Source: Sarcocystis neurona
Taxonomy: Eukaryota > Apicomplexa > Conoidasida > Eucoccidiorida > Sarcocystidae
NCBI GenBank assembly: GCA_000727475.1
Contig: KL647290.1
Location: 883,051 to 947,050 of the forward strand
Direction of reading: 5' to 3'
DNA length: 64,000 bases
A program made the translations under genes and the position numbers. The notes below the pieces were generated by a model. That model made no database searches, was not told the DNA's origin, and worked only from the letters and a program-made list of their open reading frames with translations. Shown piece after piece: positions 13,201-27,044 of the stretch (the stretch's first letter is position 1; each line of letters begins with the position of its first letter).

Positions 13201-16200
13201 CCTTCACACCAGTAGCGTCACCTCAAGCGGTCGCATTCTTGAAGACGCACGTTCTTCTGAAACCACGTGTGGATGTAGAGCCAAATGAGGCGATACGTGT
13301 GGGTGTCTGCAGCAGGGTCACCGAAAAAAAAGATACTGAAGAGACCCACAGACAACAGTTCACTCTTGCATTATCATATGCATAAGATATACATGCTGGC
13401 AGCCGACGCAAGAGCGACAGACACAAACAGATAACAGTTCACCCTTGCACTATTATATACATACGATATACATGCTGCCAACTGGCGCAAGAGCGTCAGA
13501 CATAAACACGCACTGGTCTTAATGAATGTGGGCCCGTCTAGCTGCAAGTAATTCTACTCGACATTTCCATCGGTCGAGGAAACGTTAAATTGAGAAACTT
13601 CACCTCGATGTCACGAGTCGTCTGAACCGTCTGAAACACTACTAGTGATTGGCGATTTCGATCGGAGGACAACGACAGCATCCGTGCCTGCAAGCGGAGA
13701 CCCCACTCTCTGCGTGCGTATCTTCTTTTCCGCCAAGAACTTTTCCCCCTCTACAGCGCATGCGTGTAGATCCGACAGCAGTAGAAAGGAAGAAAGAGAA
13801 ACGTCTGCTTCAGCCCAAGGAAAATCGCCGCCCCGTAAGTGAGACCCGACCGCCAGCCGCTCGACGCTAGCTCAACAATACAAGCAGCTCGCTGAGAAGA
13901 TACAATTCTCAGTCACAAGATTGCAGGCAGCCTCAGTGGCATAAGGGACTACGTTCTGCAAGTTAAACAACCCTCTGTTTATCAAGAAGACGTACTACTA
14001 CTGAATCAATGCTTGTTCATATTCCTCAAACGCAACACTACCGAAATAGTATGTTCAAATATGTTCAGCTCTCCCCTTCCAGTGCACAAGAATCGCCCTC
14101 CGCTAACTCTCTCCACTCGCCGATTACGAAGGCGACCTAACGCCAGCCAGACTCAGGCTTTTCTTGAACGTCGATCACAGATATGTGGTTGTAGAGATCT
14201 ACTCAAGAAAATATATACATATATATATGTATATACATATGTATATGTGTGTATGTCTGTGCGGGTTGACGCATTCTATGCGTGTGGTGTGACTCCCCCG
14301 GTACTCCCCTTCTGTGCTGGGAAAATGTGCACTGCCCTTGGGAGCTGCCTGCGCGGGGCAGGCCCGCCTTACAGTAAGGCGCTTCATGAGTTGAAACGCT
14401 GCGGCCATAGCCGCAAGTTCTCCGTCTGCGAAGTCAAAAGCTTCGAGGGCCTCTTCGACAAGTCGGCACCATTCGTCCTCGGTGCAGCAGCTGCGTAGCA
14501 ACTGGGGAATGGTCCAGCAAATCTCGTTCCACGTCAGCCTCTTCGCAGCTGGCCTCGTAGCTGTGGTTTTCACCAGTGTTTCCACGTGCAAAATGTGCGC
14601 GCTACCCAATCCAAGACGCGTACACACAGCCACATTGACAGCAACAGGAGGAAGCAGTGTCAGCCACTCCGATACGTACCTGTGTGCCTGTTTGTGTGCG
14701 CGGCAGTAGCGGGAAGCACTGCCGTGCTCTGGGCACCAATACAGCAGAAGCTGGCGAGAAACGATCACCCCAGCCAAACACAAGAGCATAGCAGCCGCAG
14801 CAACACTGACTGACACTGCGCAAAACAAAGACCGGCAGCGCCTCGAAGGGGCACCAGAGGGGCTGCCCGTCGCTGTCTCGTGTTCACGAGCGATTATTTC
14901 GCTTTGCCGCTCGTCGCGCACACACAGTCAGACACAGCCCCAGAAGATAATAACCCACTCGTCGTGTGTTCGGCACCGCCCGACGCGAGCAGCGGTGGAG
15001 AACCTGCAGCAATTTGGGAGCAGCACAGCTATTCCGCTGTCTCCACGAGACACTGTTGTGACAGCAGGTCACGCCCATCTTTAACCCACGCGCAGGAACA
15101 CGGACGTCTGCTTTGGAAGCCGGCCATATCGCCAAAGAAGAAGATGAAGAGGCAAAAAAGCACCAGCAGAAGCGGCAGAACGATCTGCGGAAACATTCGG
15201 TGACACTCTACCTGATAGCGGCTATGAGCTGCACATCTTCGTTTAGATACAAGTAGTCCAGGAACTGCTGCAACGCCTGTCGATAAATCAGGCGCGCGTT
15301 GGTCGGATGGACGGATAGAGTTTCTTCCAGCCGGAATACTGTCCGAAGCAAAAACAGCTTCACCTGCAGAAAGAAAGTCTCTTCAGACAAACAAGAATGA
15401 TAAAAACACGCGCTGAACAGGGAGACTCTCCACTTTGAGAAACCCCCCCACACACAGAAGCACCACAGGGAAAAAGCGCGTCCACAGAAGAAGAACTGTT
15501 ATAAACGCGCGCTAGAGGAGGAAGTTCTTCACTTCAAGAAAGCCGGCGTATCGTCTCACAGGTGCGGCAGCTGTACACTCGGACGAGCACTCCCGAACAA
15601 ACGAGAAGGTCTACGGGCAGTATGCAGACGCACAGTGAGAGCAGAGGTACAAAGACGGCGTACTTCTAGTCGGGCAACGTTCTTTCGTAGTCAACAGGTG
15701 GACGGAGTGTCAAGCAATCTTTCGGGCGGACGCGTTAGGAAAGAGGGAATCTTCCGCAATGTAAATCTACGGGAAGGGGAAGCGGGGTAGCATTTCACAG
15801 GCAATCGTTGATGTCAAGAGGAACAGTGTTCTGCCTTGCACTGACAGTTCATTCCACGCTTTTCTTATCATTACAAACAGTGGCAGTAATTTACGTATGA
15901 ATATATTCGTGTTTATGTGTGCATACGTGCACACATACATTCACATCCTATAAAAACAACATTTCCAAGAGAGATTATTCGCATCGAAACGCATACGTCT
16001 GTAATCGACAGTCCTAGAGGCACGCGCCAAACCCACCACGAGAACGGCTAACTTCAGACGCAATCCTACACAAGCATTCGTCTCCGGTGCGCGAATACAT
16101 ACAACTATAACTAGATATATACAAATATATAACTCCCTATATATGGAGAGAGAGAGAGAGGCGTATACGTACGTGCAAACAGGATTGGATACATACACGT

Positions 16201-19200
16201 ATATTTGCGGAGGAACGAGCTCATCGCGGAAGCACGAAGACCCTGCTCAGAACTTAGGAGCCGTAGGAACGCAACCTACTTGGTGAGTCGCTTTGCTTTC
16301 CAGGTATTCTCGCACGGTGCTTTTCTCCGGAAGCAGGCGAAGGTACTGGTATCTTGCTTCTTGGCTGCCCTCTGACCCGCTGGCAGGAGGCGGAACTGCG
16401 CTGGAGATGGCTTTTTCGTGTAAAGAGGGTGCTGCTGGGAAGGCTCGTCCTCTGGCACCTCTTCCACTTGTTTGCAGCGGCTTCAATTCTTCCTCCGGCA
16501 CTTCTTCCATTATCCCCTGCCGAAAACACGCATCCTCCGACACCCACTCGGTTTGAAGAATGAAGCAGGAAGAGAAGAGTCACGCACAGTCCACGCCGAG
16601 TCGCGGTGATGACTCTGCGCAACAACTACCAGGCTGTCAGAGGCCTCTGCGTTTCCCCGCGTGCACAGTCCCCTCAACCAACGGTATCAGAACGACGAGT
16701 CTTACTCCCGTCCTGGTGTAGACGGAAGCTTTCGAGCAGAGGAGCGACACTTTCAGCTCTCACGACCGCCGCGCGTGTTACTTTGCTGAAAGTGAGTACT
16801 ACGGCACTGGTGTATAAGGAGAGGCGGGCGTACACGCAGACACGCATGGAGAGGGAAAGAACCGCGAGTGAAAGTGTGCACCGGCCTTGTCAGACGACGG
16901 CGCACTACCTGTTGCAGTGACAGACAAACGTTGGCGTACGACCGAAGACACGCAGGCAATGAAGAGAGAAACGAGTTCCTTTCGACGTGGTGTATGGACA
17001 GGTGTGTGTAGACAAGCACATGCAACGGGAGACGCTTGCACGTGGGCAAAAAAGGATAGAAGCAAGTCCTGCATGTTTTGACACGCACAACTGGACAGTT
17101 TGTTCGTCTGCGGTTCTCTTACTGACTATTTCTGAGACCTGTGCGATATGTTGTGTATAAGCCGAGGGGTCTACATACACCCCAAGGTGGACGGTGGGAA
17201 AAAAGAGGCCGTGGCGAAGCACGTACGCGCATCCAGATTCCCGTATGTATCAAAGGACCCTATTGAACCACGTCTAACTAGTAGCACGTGTATGTCTGTG
17301 TACAAGTGTATGTGTATGGACACAGTGTGGACACTCATAAGAGGCTGCTCATTAGTACGGTGGAAGAAAGCCATCCCCGGCCGTCAAAACCAGAAGCGTT
17401 CGTGCACGTGTGTGGAAGCGCACGCACAAAATACACGCACACAGCAACCGGACAACGTCCTACCCATTCATTCCCCAGGACGAGGTCAAGCTCCTTCAAG
17501 ACACGCAGAGTCAGCGAGTGCGCATTCTCGAAGCCGAGAAACACCCGCCTCCGAGAGCCATCGGAGAGCCGAATCTGCGAACAGCAGGTGGCAACGCAGC
17601 GGCAGCAGCAGCAGCAGAAAGTTGTCTTGGACGCACGAAGAAGCTGCACGTGAAAAGCTGTTCACAGCGGAGAGCGTAACGAACGGAGAACGAAAGAGAC
17701 ACGCAGTGGCCTCTTTCCTTTTTTCCTAGCGCTTCAGTTATGTAGCGTGTTATCCGCGTCCGAACTTGGCGGGTGCTGCCTGTGTTTTCACGAAGTCCCG
17801 AACATTTGCAACACACAACGTCTACGTCCTCCGGTCCAGCCCCACGTCCGCGAGAGACATGCGAGAGAGCCGTCGCTCTCGTGGTGCGATATAAACTCAT
17901 ACGTACGATCAAAAAGTGTACGTCCATGCGTGCACGCTTATTTACGCAGAGAAATGCCTTATGCGTTCCGGCCCCCTTCCGTCAGTCTCTCCGCACGTGG
18001 TGTCCAAACGATGAGATGCGTTTTGCCCGCGCGTCGCGCAGACAGGCTCTTCAGTAAACAGCAGACAATCTACGCACGCTTCTACACACGTTGACAAGCA
18101 ACACTTCTGCATGCGATCGTCTTCAGTCAAAAAGCGCAAGACGATTCTCTCTCGGCGAGCCCATGGTTGTACCCCCTCTGCGACGGCTGCAGGCCTTCTA
18201 CGGAACGGAAAGCCGCAACCAGGTAGGCAGCTCCCCGCTAGAGTGCCGCAGGCCACACATATACACAGACGTCGTTACGCTGCTGGGCATTCTCTACGTA
18301 TCTGCGATATCTAGCGAACGACAAGAAGTGAAGTCCTTTGCCCACACAAGCGACCTTTCCCAGTCGCGGGTATCTGTGCAGCACTGCGTGTTGGTGTATT
18401 CCCCAGAGAAAAAACGTTTTCCTCCTTCTCTCATTCCGCTTGTCTGTTTCAGCTGGCTTGTTGTTGTGAGGGAGCCATACACGCCCCTGCTAGCCCTTTG
18501 ACTTCTGCTAGTGCCGGCTGTTCCCGCTGCAGCGCGATACTGTTGAGCCCTGTAAGCAAACAGCGACAGCCTGCAGTTCTCGGGTTCGGCTGGCATGTAG
18601 GAAGCCATCCCTGACGACCGCGGTGGCTGCTACTGCGCGTTTCCTACTGAATTGCAGCGACGAAGGTCTTCGTAATTTTCAGTCGTCTGATTACAGCTGC
18701 CACCGCCTTTTGATGTTTGCGGTCCCCGGAAAGCTGTCCTTACCTGAATATGGAAGGACCCGCCACCGGCTTGTGGAAAAGACAGTGCGTCTGTTGTCGC
18801 GCCAGCGGCCTGCGAAGAGGCTGCTAGCCCTGCTGCTGCAGGGCCGCCCATTTTTCTGGCCCTCGAGGTGGTGGTGTCGAGATCCGCAAGTGCTTCTCTC
18901 GCGACGTGTTCCAGTTCCTGCTGCAGCTGCAGCAGACTACTGGGATTGGAAGCGGCAACCTTCTGTCTGCCGACCAGGCGAGCTGCGGCCGCGGCGGCGA
19001 GGGTCTGCTGCTGCAGCAGCGCGTGACGCAGGAACGGCTCGAAGGCCAGGGAAGGAGGAAAGGTTTGGCAGCAGCTCTGCAGCAGCCGCAAACAGGCGAG
19101 CATGCCAGCGACGGAGGGATTGCCGCGCAGCTGCTTGAGAATCTGGCAGTAGATCTCGTCACGCATTTCACTCGGAGTCGACGGACGCGTGCCCAGCTGC

Positions 19201-22200
19201 ACGACTTCCTCGCCCAAGCTGCTGCGACCGACGCAGAAGCGATCTCCCACTGCTCCCAACAAGTCGCGGAAACAATTCAGAGCCACTGCCTCTGCCCCCG
19301 GGTCCTCAAGGAGTAACAAACTTTCTTGCAGCGGCTCCGACTGGTGCGACAGCAACTCCGTGCGACGCGCCAGGAGACGCTCCAGCTTCCGGCCGCTCTG
19401 TAAAAGACAAAAAGGAACATATATGCATGTCTCTATGCACGCACGCATGTGTAAACCTGTATACACCTACGGTCACCCATGTACATATATATACACGTGC
19501 GTGCCGTGAGTGTTCATCTACACATATAATACTGCGTGTATATATATATATGTATATACATGTACATATATGCCGCCGTGTATATACATATATATATATT
19601 TATATATATACGTACTCACGTGCAAAAGCTGCATGTGTGTGTAGGAGACCTGGTAGACGGCTCAAAAGCGAAACAAACTTCAGTCAATCTCAGCGCAAAA
19701 CTGAAGAAATAGGAGGAGGAGACGCAGAAGGAGAGGTGCCCGTGCCAGGCAAGAAGAAAGCCGGAGACACAAAGCACGGCGGCTGCTGCTGCTGTACAGA
19801 CAGAGAGTCTTACGAAAATTCCTAGGATGACTGCAAGTGCCCAAAAGCTACACGTCTCCAGCCAGACACACAAGGAAACTGAGAAAGGCGAGCTACGTGT
19901 TCTGGCAAAAAAGCTCAGTCGAATCTCTTCAAACTCAGGAAGACGCTGACACAGAAGTAGTCGAGGCGCGGTGGCGCAAGAAAGAGATAGGAGTCACTGA
20001 AGCCCGCATCGACGGCAAGAGATCCGTGCATGCGAAAGAAGAGGCCGAATACGACGCAGGTGTCACGGGCACAGAGTGAAGGACTGCGGTAGACACTGAC
20101 GCAGACGCATTCCGACAGTGAGGCATCAGACGGCATTCATATACGCACGCGCATTTACATATCTGCCTGTCTTTGCGTCTGCAAGCCCAAGCCCAGGTTG
20201 TAGGACGGCGGCAGACATTGACGCAGAGAAACCTCTGTAGTGAGGAATCGGAACGTATTCACACATGCAGACACAATTACACATATACATGTGTTTGCCG
20301 CTCTTTTCGTCAAGCCCAGGCCAACGTTGTGGTGTTCGGTAGACACAGACACAAAAGTTCCTACGTTGTGACAGCAGAAGACATTCAGGTACGTACACAC
20401 ATTTACGCATATATGTATTTGCGTGTGTGAGTAAGCTCCCCGTCAAGTCCAAGTGACCTCAGGCTGCTCCCCGGGGACGAACACAGAAGAAGAAGAGAGG
20501 AAATATGTTTCTTCATGGCAGAAAAGACGGAAACGCGAGGACGACTGCACACACATACACACGGTATCGGGGGTCCCACACGTAGCAAAGGGATGGGCAG
20601 CGGTATCTACAGCAGGCGAGACACACACGGTACTTTCACAGGAGCAGATCGACGGCAAGAGAAGTTTGAAGAGGAAGCACGGAGTGGACGGGGGAGACGG
20701 AGGGCGCTTGGCAGCCCCTGCCTGCGACCGCGGAACGCCGGCAGCAGCTCTTTCCGACGTTGTGCGTTAGACGACCGCATATCGCTGTCTCCTCCACGCA
20801 CCTCGCGAGAAGAGGAATGTCGACGGAGTCGCTCTCCCGACCGGGTGCTTGGCAAGTTTCTGCTGCGTAGTGGCTGCTGTCCGCTGTCGACTGGGTGGCT
20901 GGCAAGTTTCTGATGCCTAGCAGGTATCTCGTAGTCTACGGTAGTGAACCCGGAGAGCGCCTTAATCAGATACAAATATACATAGGTCTACACACACAGA
21001 CAGAGAAGCTGGATAGTGGGACACATAGACGTGTGGTCGTTACTGCTAGCCTACCCAGACAATTCCCCTAAAAAATTGGGCCGCCCAAGTCCGCCGTCAA
21101 TTCTACCAGTTGCCGTCGCTTACGTATGCAGACAAACAACACACCGCACGCGTGCAGCATTCAAAAGACAGATCAAATAGACAGAAAACAGCGATAAATA
21201 TCCCGCTGGTGGTGCCCGCGGACAGTCTCCGTGGAAGGAGCTGGAAACAGAGAATTTCGAGCCGACGGAGAGATGAAAAAACATCGTGAAAATATGGTAG
21301 CTCGCCTGCGACACTTGAGTTGTCCGTCGCGTGCAGGCGAGACCTCCTCCGTAGGACTCTGCTGTTATCTACGGGCAGTCCTCTCCACGGCAGTGTGCAG
21401 ACCTCAGGTGTCACAAGATATTCCGTGTCACTGCTTTCTTGTGTGTTTGCACGTGTAAACCACTATGTATTGGACCCCTTTCCCGCAAGAAGACAGCACA
21501 GACATATACATATATGTATATATGTATATATAGAAAGAGAGAGAGAGCGCGACGGGGAGAGAGGGAAATGTACGCGTATGTTGTGTGTGTGGTGCTCGAC
21601 AGGTGTTCGCCTTTGCAGCGGCTTTGGTCAGCTTGTGTGGAGTACAAGGCTTGCACTTTGGGGAACGGAGAGAAGAGCAACGGGCATTACCGAAGTTTGT
21701 TCGATGAGTTTGTTGATACGCAGCAGCGGAAAAGACTCGAGTTCGTAGGCCTTCTGCAGCATTGCCGCGTGACCCTCTTCCGAAGCAACACCTCCTTCAT
21801 TGTCACTTGCAGCCGCAGCAGCGGCGTCAGGAGAAACAGCAGCACCAGCACCGTAGCGCCACTGGCCTCGAAGGCTATCCAGCACCGCCACAGCCGCTCT
21901 GAGACTTTCAGGATCGACGCGGTCGCCTGACGCAGTTCCTCTCGCCGTCCCACTGCTGCTCTCCTCACGTGGCTGATGCTTCTCGCCAGCTGCAGGGCCA
22001 CATCACAGGAAAGTGTTTCTGGAACATAGGGAAAGCGCGAGAGATCCCTGTGCGTGTGCTTGTACTTTACACACTCATACGCGTGTTCCTACACGGGAAA
22101 AACAGACGTTAAATTCTATGGAGAGGCGTACACACACAGAGAGGCGGCACTCTTTATGCAGTCATCTGAAGCTTTCTTCGATTAAACTAGTCAACAGGCA

Positions 22201-25200
22201 AAGTCGGCGTTGACACGCAGGATATATAGCGAGGCAACAACGAAGTAGCTGCCCTCACATGGAAAAAGAAACTGTACACGAGGACGGAAGAAAAATCAGC
22301 ATCATAGATGACTTAAGGACACATGTGTCTTTCTCTGCAGGACGAGTCTGCGGAAGAAGAGACGAGACCTGCACCCGGGGGTGGCCAGAAGAAAATTCAG
22401 CTGGAAGCGAAACAAAAAACAGCGTCCTTCACTCCGTCTATCCACGAGACGGCTTCGCTTAAGCCCGTGTACGTATGAATAAATAAACTCCTCTTTTCCC
22501 CTGGCACGGCACTTCCCCGAAGACATGCCTCTATTTGTGCACACGCAGGCAGGAGACAAACGGAGAGAAATCTTGAGACACACACACATACACAGACGTT
22601 GGAGGATGTGGACTTCTTTCTCTGCGTGTGCGCGCGCGCTGCTCGGTCCTTTCGCTTTCAATCTGCCACTCAACCAGCAACATCCGTGTGAAGAGGTAAC
22701 TCCTACATTTCTACCTGTGCAACGGCGCGAGGGCGGCAGTGTTTACGTGGAAACGGCCACCATTAGACCGTCTTTGTCGCAAAAAGGCTTTTCTCTTCTG
22801 CTTTTCTTCCTCAAAAAACCGCTGGGACTAATCTCTGACAGCAAGGCGTCCAGAAGAGGACTCACCGATACTTTGACTGTTCAGGGCGGTAGCCTGGTTG
22901 ACGAGATTCTGCAGTCTGGCCAACTGCTTCTGCGTGGGGGCTCCCCACGTCAGGGAAACAACAGCTTCGCGAAGCTCGACAGAAAGCCAGAAGGGGTCTT
23001 GGAGATTCTGCAGCTGCTGCTGCGCGACCCGCTGCTCGCGAAGAATATCTCGGTAGCTGCTCCCCTTCTCTGTCGCGAGTCCCGCCTCTTGCGCGCGGTC
23101 CAGCAGAAATTGAATTTGTGCGACGTCGCACTCGGCAGATGCTCTGGCCAACTCCCTGGCGAACTTCCGCATGTAGCGCGACTCCATACCGCGCTCTGCG
23201 GCAGGAAGCACAGCCGGGGCGCGCCCCGCCCGGGGGTCTTCTGCCACACGAAAGACAAGCAAACAGGAGGGGAGGAGAAGAGAGAGGCGAAGAGAAGGTG
23301 AAGGAAAAGAAGAGGAAGAAAAAAGGGCAGAAAGGCTAAAGGCATCATCATCAACGAAAACGAAGAAGGATCCGAGAAAAAGGCGGCGAAAGAAGAAGAA
23401 GAAAGTAAAAGAGACACACTGAAGACAGAGACAGTTCCTTTATAAGCGAAAAGGTGGAATCAATCACACGGGACACCTGCAAAGAGAAGTCAAGAAGAAT
23501 AGATGCAAGCGAAAGGGATCGAGGCACACTAAACAAATACGCATATCCGGCAATGCGCATGGAACGAGGGGCGGCAATGAGAATGGTCCTGGAACTGACA
23601 GATTCAATAGCACTTGTTGGCGGGCACGAGCGAGCGTTTGTTAGAGCTGTGCTGCAGGTACATTAGCAGAAGTGCGCTACTCAGGCAGAAGAATGCAATT
23701 GTATCTTGCAGCTTGCTTAGCCCTGCAAATATATGCCCGCAGCTCCGCTCAGAAATCAATACATGTGCGTGTACAAGGATGAGAGCCAGAAACGCGTGAG
23801 GCTGCGACGCCTACACACAGACACACGTCGTTGGCTAAAACTCCCGTATCTCTGCCTCAACGTGCAGGCGTGTACTCGTGGACTTCTAACGTGTACGAAC
23901 ACAGGGGGAAAAGACGCTTCTCAAGACGTCAAGTTCTGCGGCTACCTGTGTACAAGCTGATCGGCGAGACAGCAGAAGGGCTACGTTACAGTCCCCCTAT
24001 CTCGCTCGCTGTTGCTTTCCACATTATTGCGCAGGGGAACTTTAGGAGAGTCTGCACCAACAGAAGCGTATAGATAGGTATACATATATATAAATATGTG
24101 TACTCCTGGGATCCATTTGGTAGGCCTGTACCTATGTGTGGAGGTATACATAGATATATATACATATCTGCGCATATGTCTAGCCGTCCCAGCTATATGG
24201 AAGGCCTCGGAACTGATTCGTGATACCAGATAGGTACGCATGTGGGCACACAAATGTACACATATATTTAGCCCTGTGAGTTGTACACGTATATATATGT
24301 ATGTAGCCCTGCGAGCTCTACGAGGCGCCTACTAGCTGTTTGTGGACACTACGCATGTAGACGCATGTATATATATATATATATACGTATACACACATAT
24401 GTAAAAAGTTCTGAAAATTATGTGGTGGACCTCTTAAATTTTACCTGACACTTTGTATGTACATATATATATATATGTATATATATGTTTATAATTGATA
24501 CGTAGGTGCGCCTCTGTACGCTGCACAAGATTACTCAACAGCATCTCCACGACCTTGTTCGTGGCATGTAGCTGCAGCGAATCTCTAAGAAATGCCTTCT
24601 CGTATTTGAAAAGAGAGCGGAGCTGTTATCGCTTTTTGCCGTTTTTACGTGCGGCACGACTCCGAGATGCGCGCGCCGCCGAGATGGAGAGGCGAGCTCA
24701 AGCGCGACACCGCCATTTTTCTGCAGATGGCGTGAAGAAGAAAAACTGCATACCGTCACGCCAACTGTCGGAACGGCGGCTTGAGTAGTCGTCCTCGTCA
24801 AAATCTTCCTCGTCGCTGCTATCCGTCCACTCGGAAGAGGATGGAGAACTTGTCGAAAGCCGTGCAGCCGCATCGCGCTGGAGAGGGATCCGCCTCATAT
24901 CACCTTCTACAAAAAAACGGCCGCACATCGCACCAGGGGCAGAGTGAGTCTGTACAGACAAGGAGGGGCACGTGAGTACACATGCGTGCAGAAACGAGTA
25001 AAACCTAACTGAAGACGCAGCCCACTCCGACGCCAGGGAGAAACGCTGTAGCAGACAAGTACCTCATTTTGAGCGTCAAGCCAGTTGCTGTTTCTTTCGT
25101 GTACGAAAGCAGGGGAAACAGCAGCTGGCTATCATCGTTAGCCTCCCACAGAGAAGAAAGCAAGGAAAACACGAAGTTCGTCGGAAGCCGCAGTTGCCCT

Positions 25201-27004
25201 TTGCACACGCCAGTCTGCAAAATAGAGAGGAACTATGCTGTGCAGTGTACTAACACTTGCGCCGGGTAATGAAGGGCAGTAGCTTCCCTAGCACTCGAAT
25301 ACACTCGTGACTTTTTGAAGCAAAGGGAGCTCCTGCTGAATTTCTCCTGCTACGCATGTGTTACCTCTTGACTACCTGCATGCTGTCAGAGGGGTGCACC
25401 AGCACGACTGCTGTGGAGAACAAACGGGGAAATGTGTGGATGGGCGGAGAGATAGTAAACAGATAAACGTTCACATAGACGCGCGTCTGCGCACGTATAT
25501 GTGGAGAAAGAAGAGAGATGTAAAGAGAGAGGCCAAGATAGACAGGCACGCTCAGACCTGTGTACACATTTATATGTCTACAAACGGGCAGGTGCAGGGA
25601 TTTCTTCCATCGACGCATTGCCCAAACAACGCGACGGTGTCTCTGGCAGTTGCACACTGAAGATTTCCCCTGCACGCATGCGCCTAGATATCAACAATGC
25701 ATGTGTGTGTGTATGTGTGTGGGGGTGGGTGCATGGGTGGCTGTGTGTGTGTAACCAGCTCGTTGCCTGCAGACAACAAAGTGCACGCCACATACCCTGC
25801 ATTCCGGGCGCTTTGGTGTCTTCGGTGATGCGCCCCGAGGGAAGATACTGCTCGTTTTCTTTGAAGGCGAAGAGGTCGCCGACTGCTGCTACGCCGGGAA
25901 GAACTTCTCTGTGGCTTCTCTTGTGTTCGGCCACTACGACGTCGCGAACGGTCGTTTCCTGCTGGCGCCTCAGGGCGGCCTCTTGCAACTGCTTCTCTGC
26001 GGCCGCGCGCTCCGCAGCGAGGCGCGCCGCCGCACGGGCGTCTTCCTGCAGCGCTGCCTCGGCAGCTGCGACCAGCGTTGGCAAGTACGGCGTGAAGAAG
26101 ACCCCGGCTGCGAAGGGGCCGTCGGCAGCTGCGCCCGACGCGGCAGGAGGGGACGTCTTCTGAACAGCGGCGCACAGAAGCGTCACACTCTTATGACAAC
26201 GCACGAGGCCGCGGTTGCGCGTGGTTGCGAGGACAAACGACGGCGCGGAGCTATACAAGTAGACACTCTCCTGCAGGGGACTGCGAAACTTTCTTAGGGG
26301 CTCTGCGCAGCAAGTAAAGAAGTCATCCCTGGGGTCGTGTCGTCACGTGTGGTGCTACGAAATGACAAACAAAGAAGCGTTTCACTTTAGCCTGAGCCAA
26401 GTAGGACGCTCCCAGACAAGCGAAGAGGAGCTGGATAATACCGTCTGTGCCGCCGCACCCAGCAAAGAGTCGTCCTCTGTGTGTGTGTGTGTGAGTAGTA
26501 TAAACCACGTGCAACGTCGGTCATCAAAGAGAAAAAGGCAGGAACCCCCCTCACCGCCAGCATGTGGGCTTCATCTATTAGCGCCTTCAAAGCAGATTTC
26601 TCCTGCGACTGCAGCGCCGTCTCGAGCTGGTTGCTCAGCCTTCTTTCGCTCTCGATACGTTCCACACGGGCGGCAGCCTGGGGAGACGGAAGCAGAAGAA
26701 GCCCAGCACGACCAGACGTTGTTTTCACCATAGAAAAGTGGGTCGCACGCAGTTGAGACTCACAGGATCGGGAGTTGTTTGCCGGCGGGTCATCGCGGAG
26801 GAGGAAGCACGGGTTGGCGGCTAGCCTCAACAGGTGAAAAAAAAACAACAGACGTTGCTGTGAGGCGAAGACAGGCTAAGCCAGAGTTGTGCCGGCTGAT
26901 CCAGAAGCGCAGCAGCTGTTTCCCATCCCTTAGACTTTAGTCCCCTGGGTCCTCCAATGCACCGGGAAAAAATATTCTCGTCAGCGCTCGTTCTGGTCGC
27001 CTGA

Positions 27005-27044
<40 letters not shown>

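Larger units (their letters stand above)
10243..17574 (-). other. FERM domain exons of the myosin and proposed 3' end
   Basis: F1 lobe: 17464-17574 ([20 protein letters not shown]). Linker: 16280-16516, ending [11 protein letters not shown]2 lobe: 15212-15363 ([12 protein letters not shown]...[20 protein letters not shown]) and 14373-14560 ([20 protein letters not shown]). F3 lobe: 11999-12510, with [20 protein letters not shown], a strand typical of the PH-like lobe, preceded by a basic, Arg/Lys-rich insertion. Phases join 17464 to 16516 and 16280 to 15363; later joins need extra or different splice sites. Frames at 10982-11095, 10582-10638 and 10243-10377 are mutually in phase and give a possible C-terminus. 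Another exon between MyTH4 and F1 (about 18100-18540) is likely but unplaced. Confidence 0.68.
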
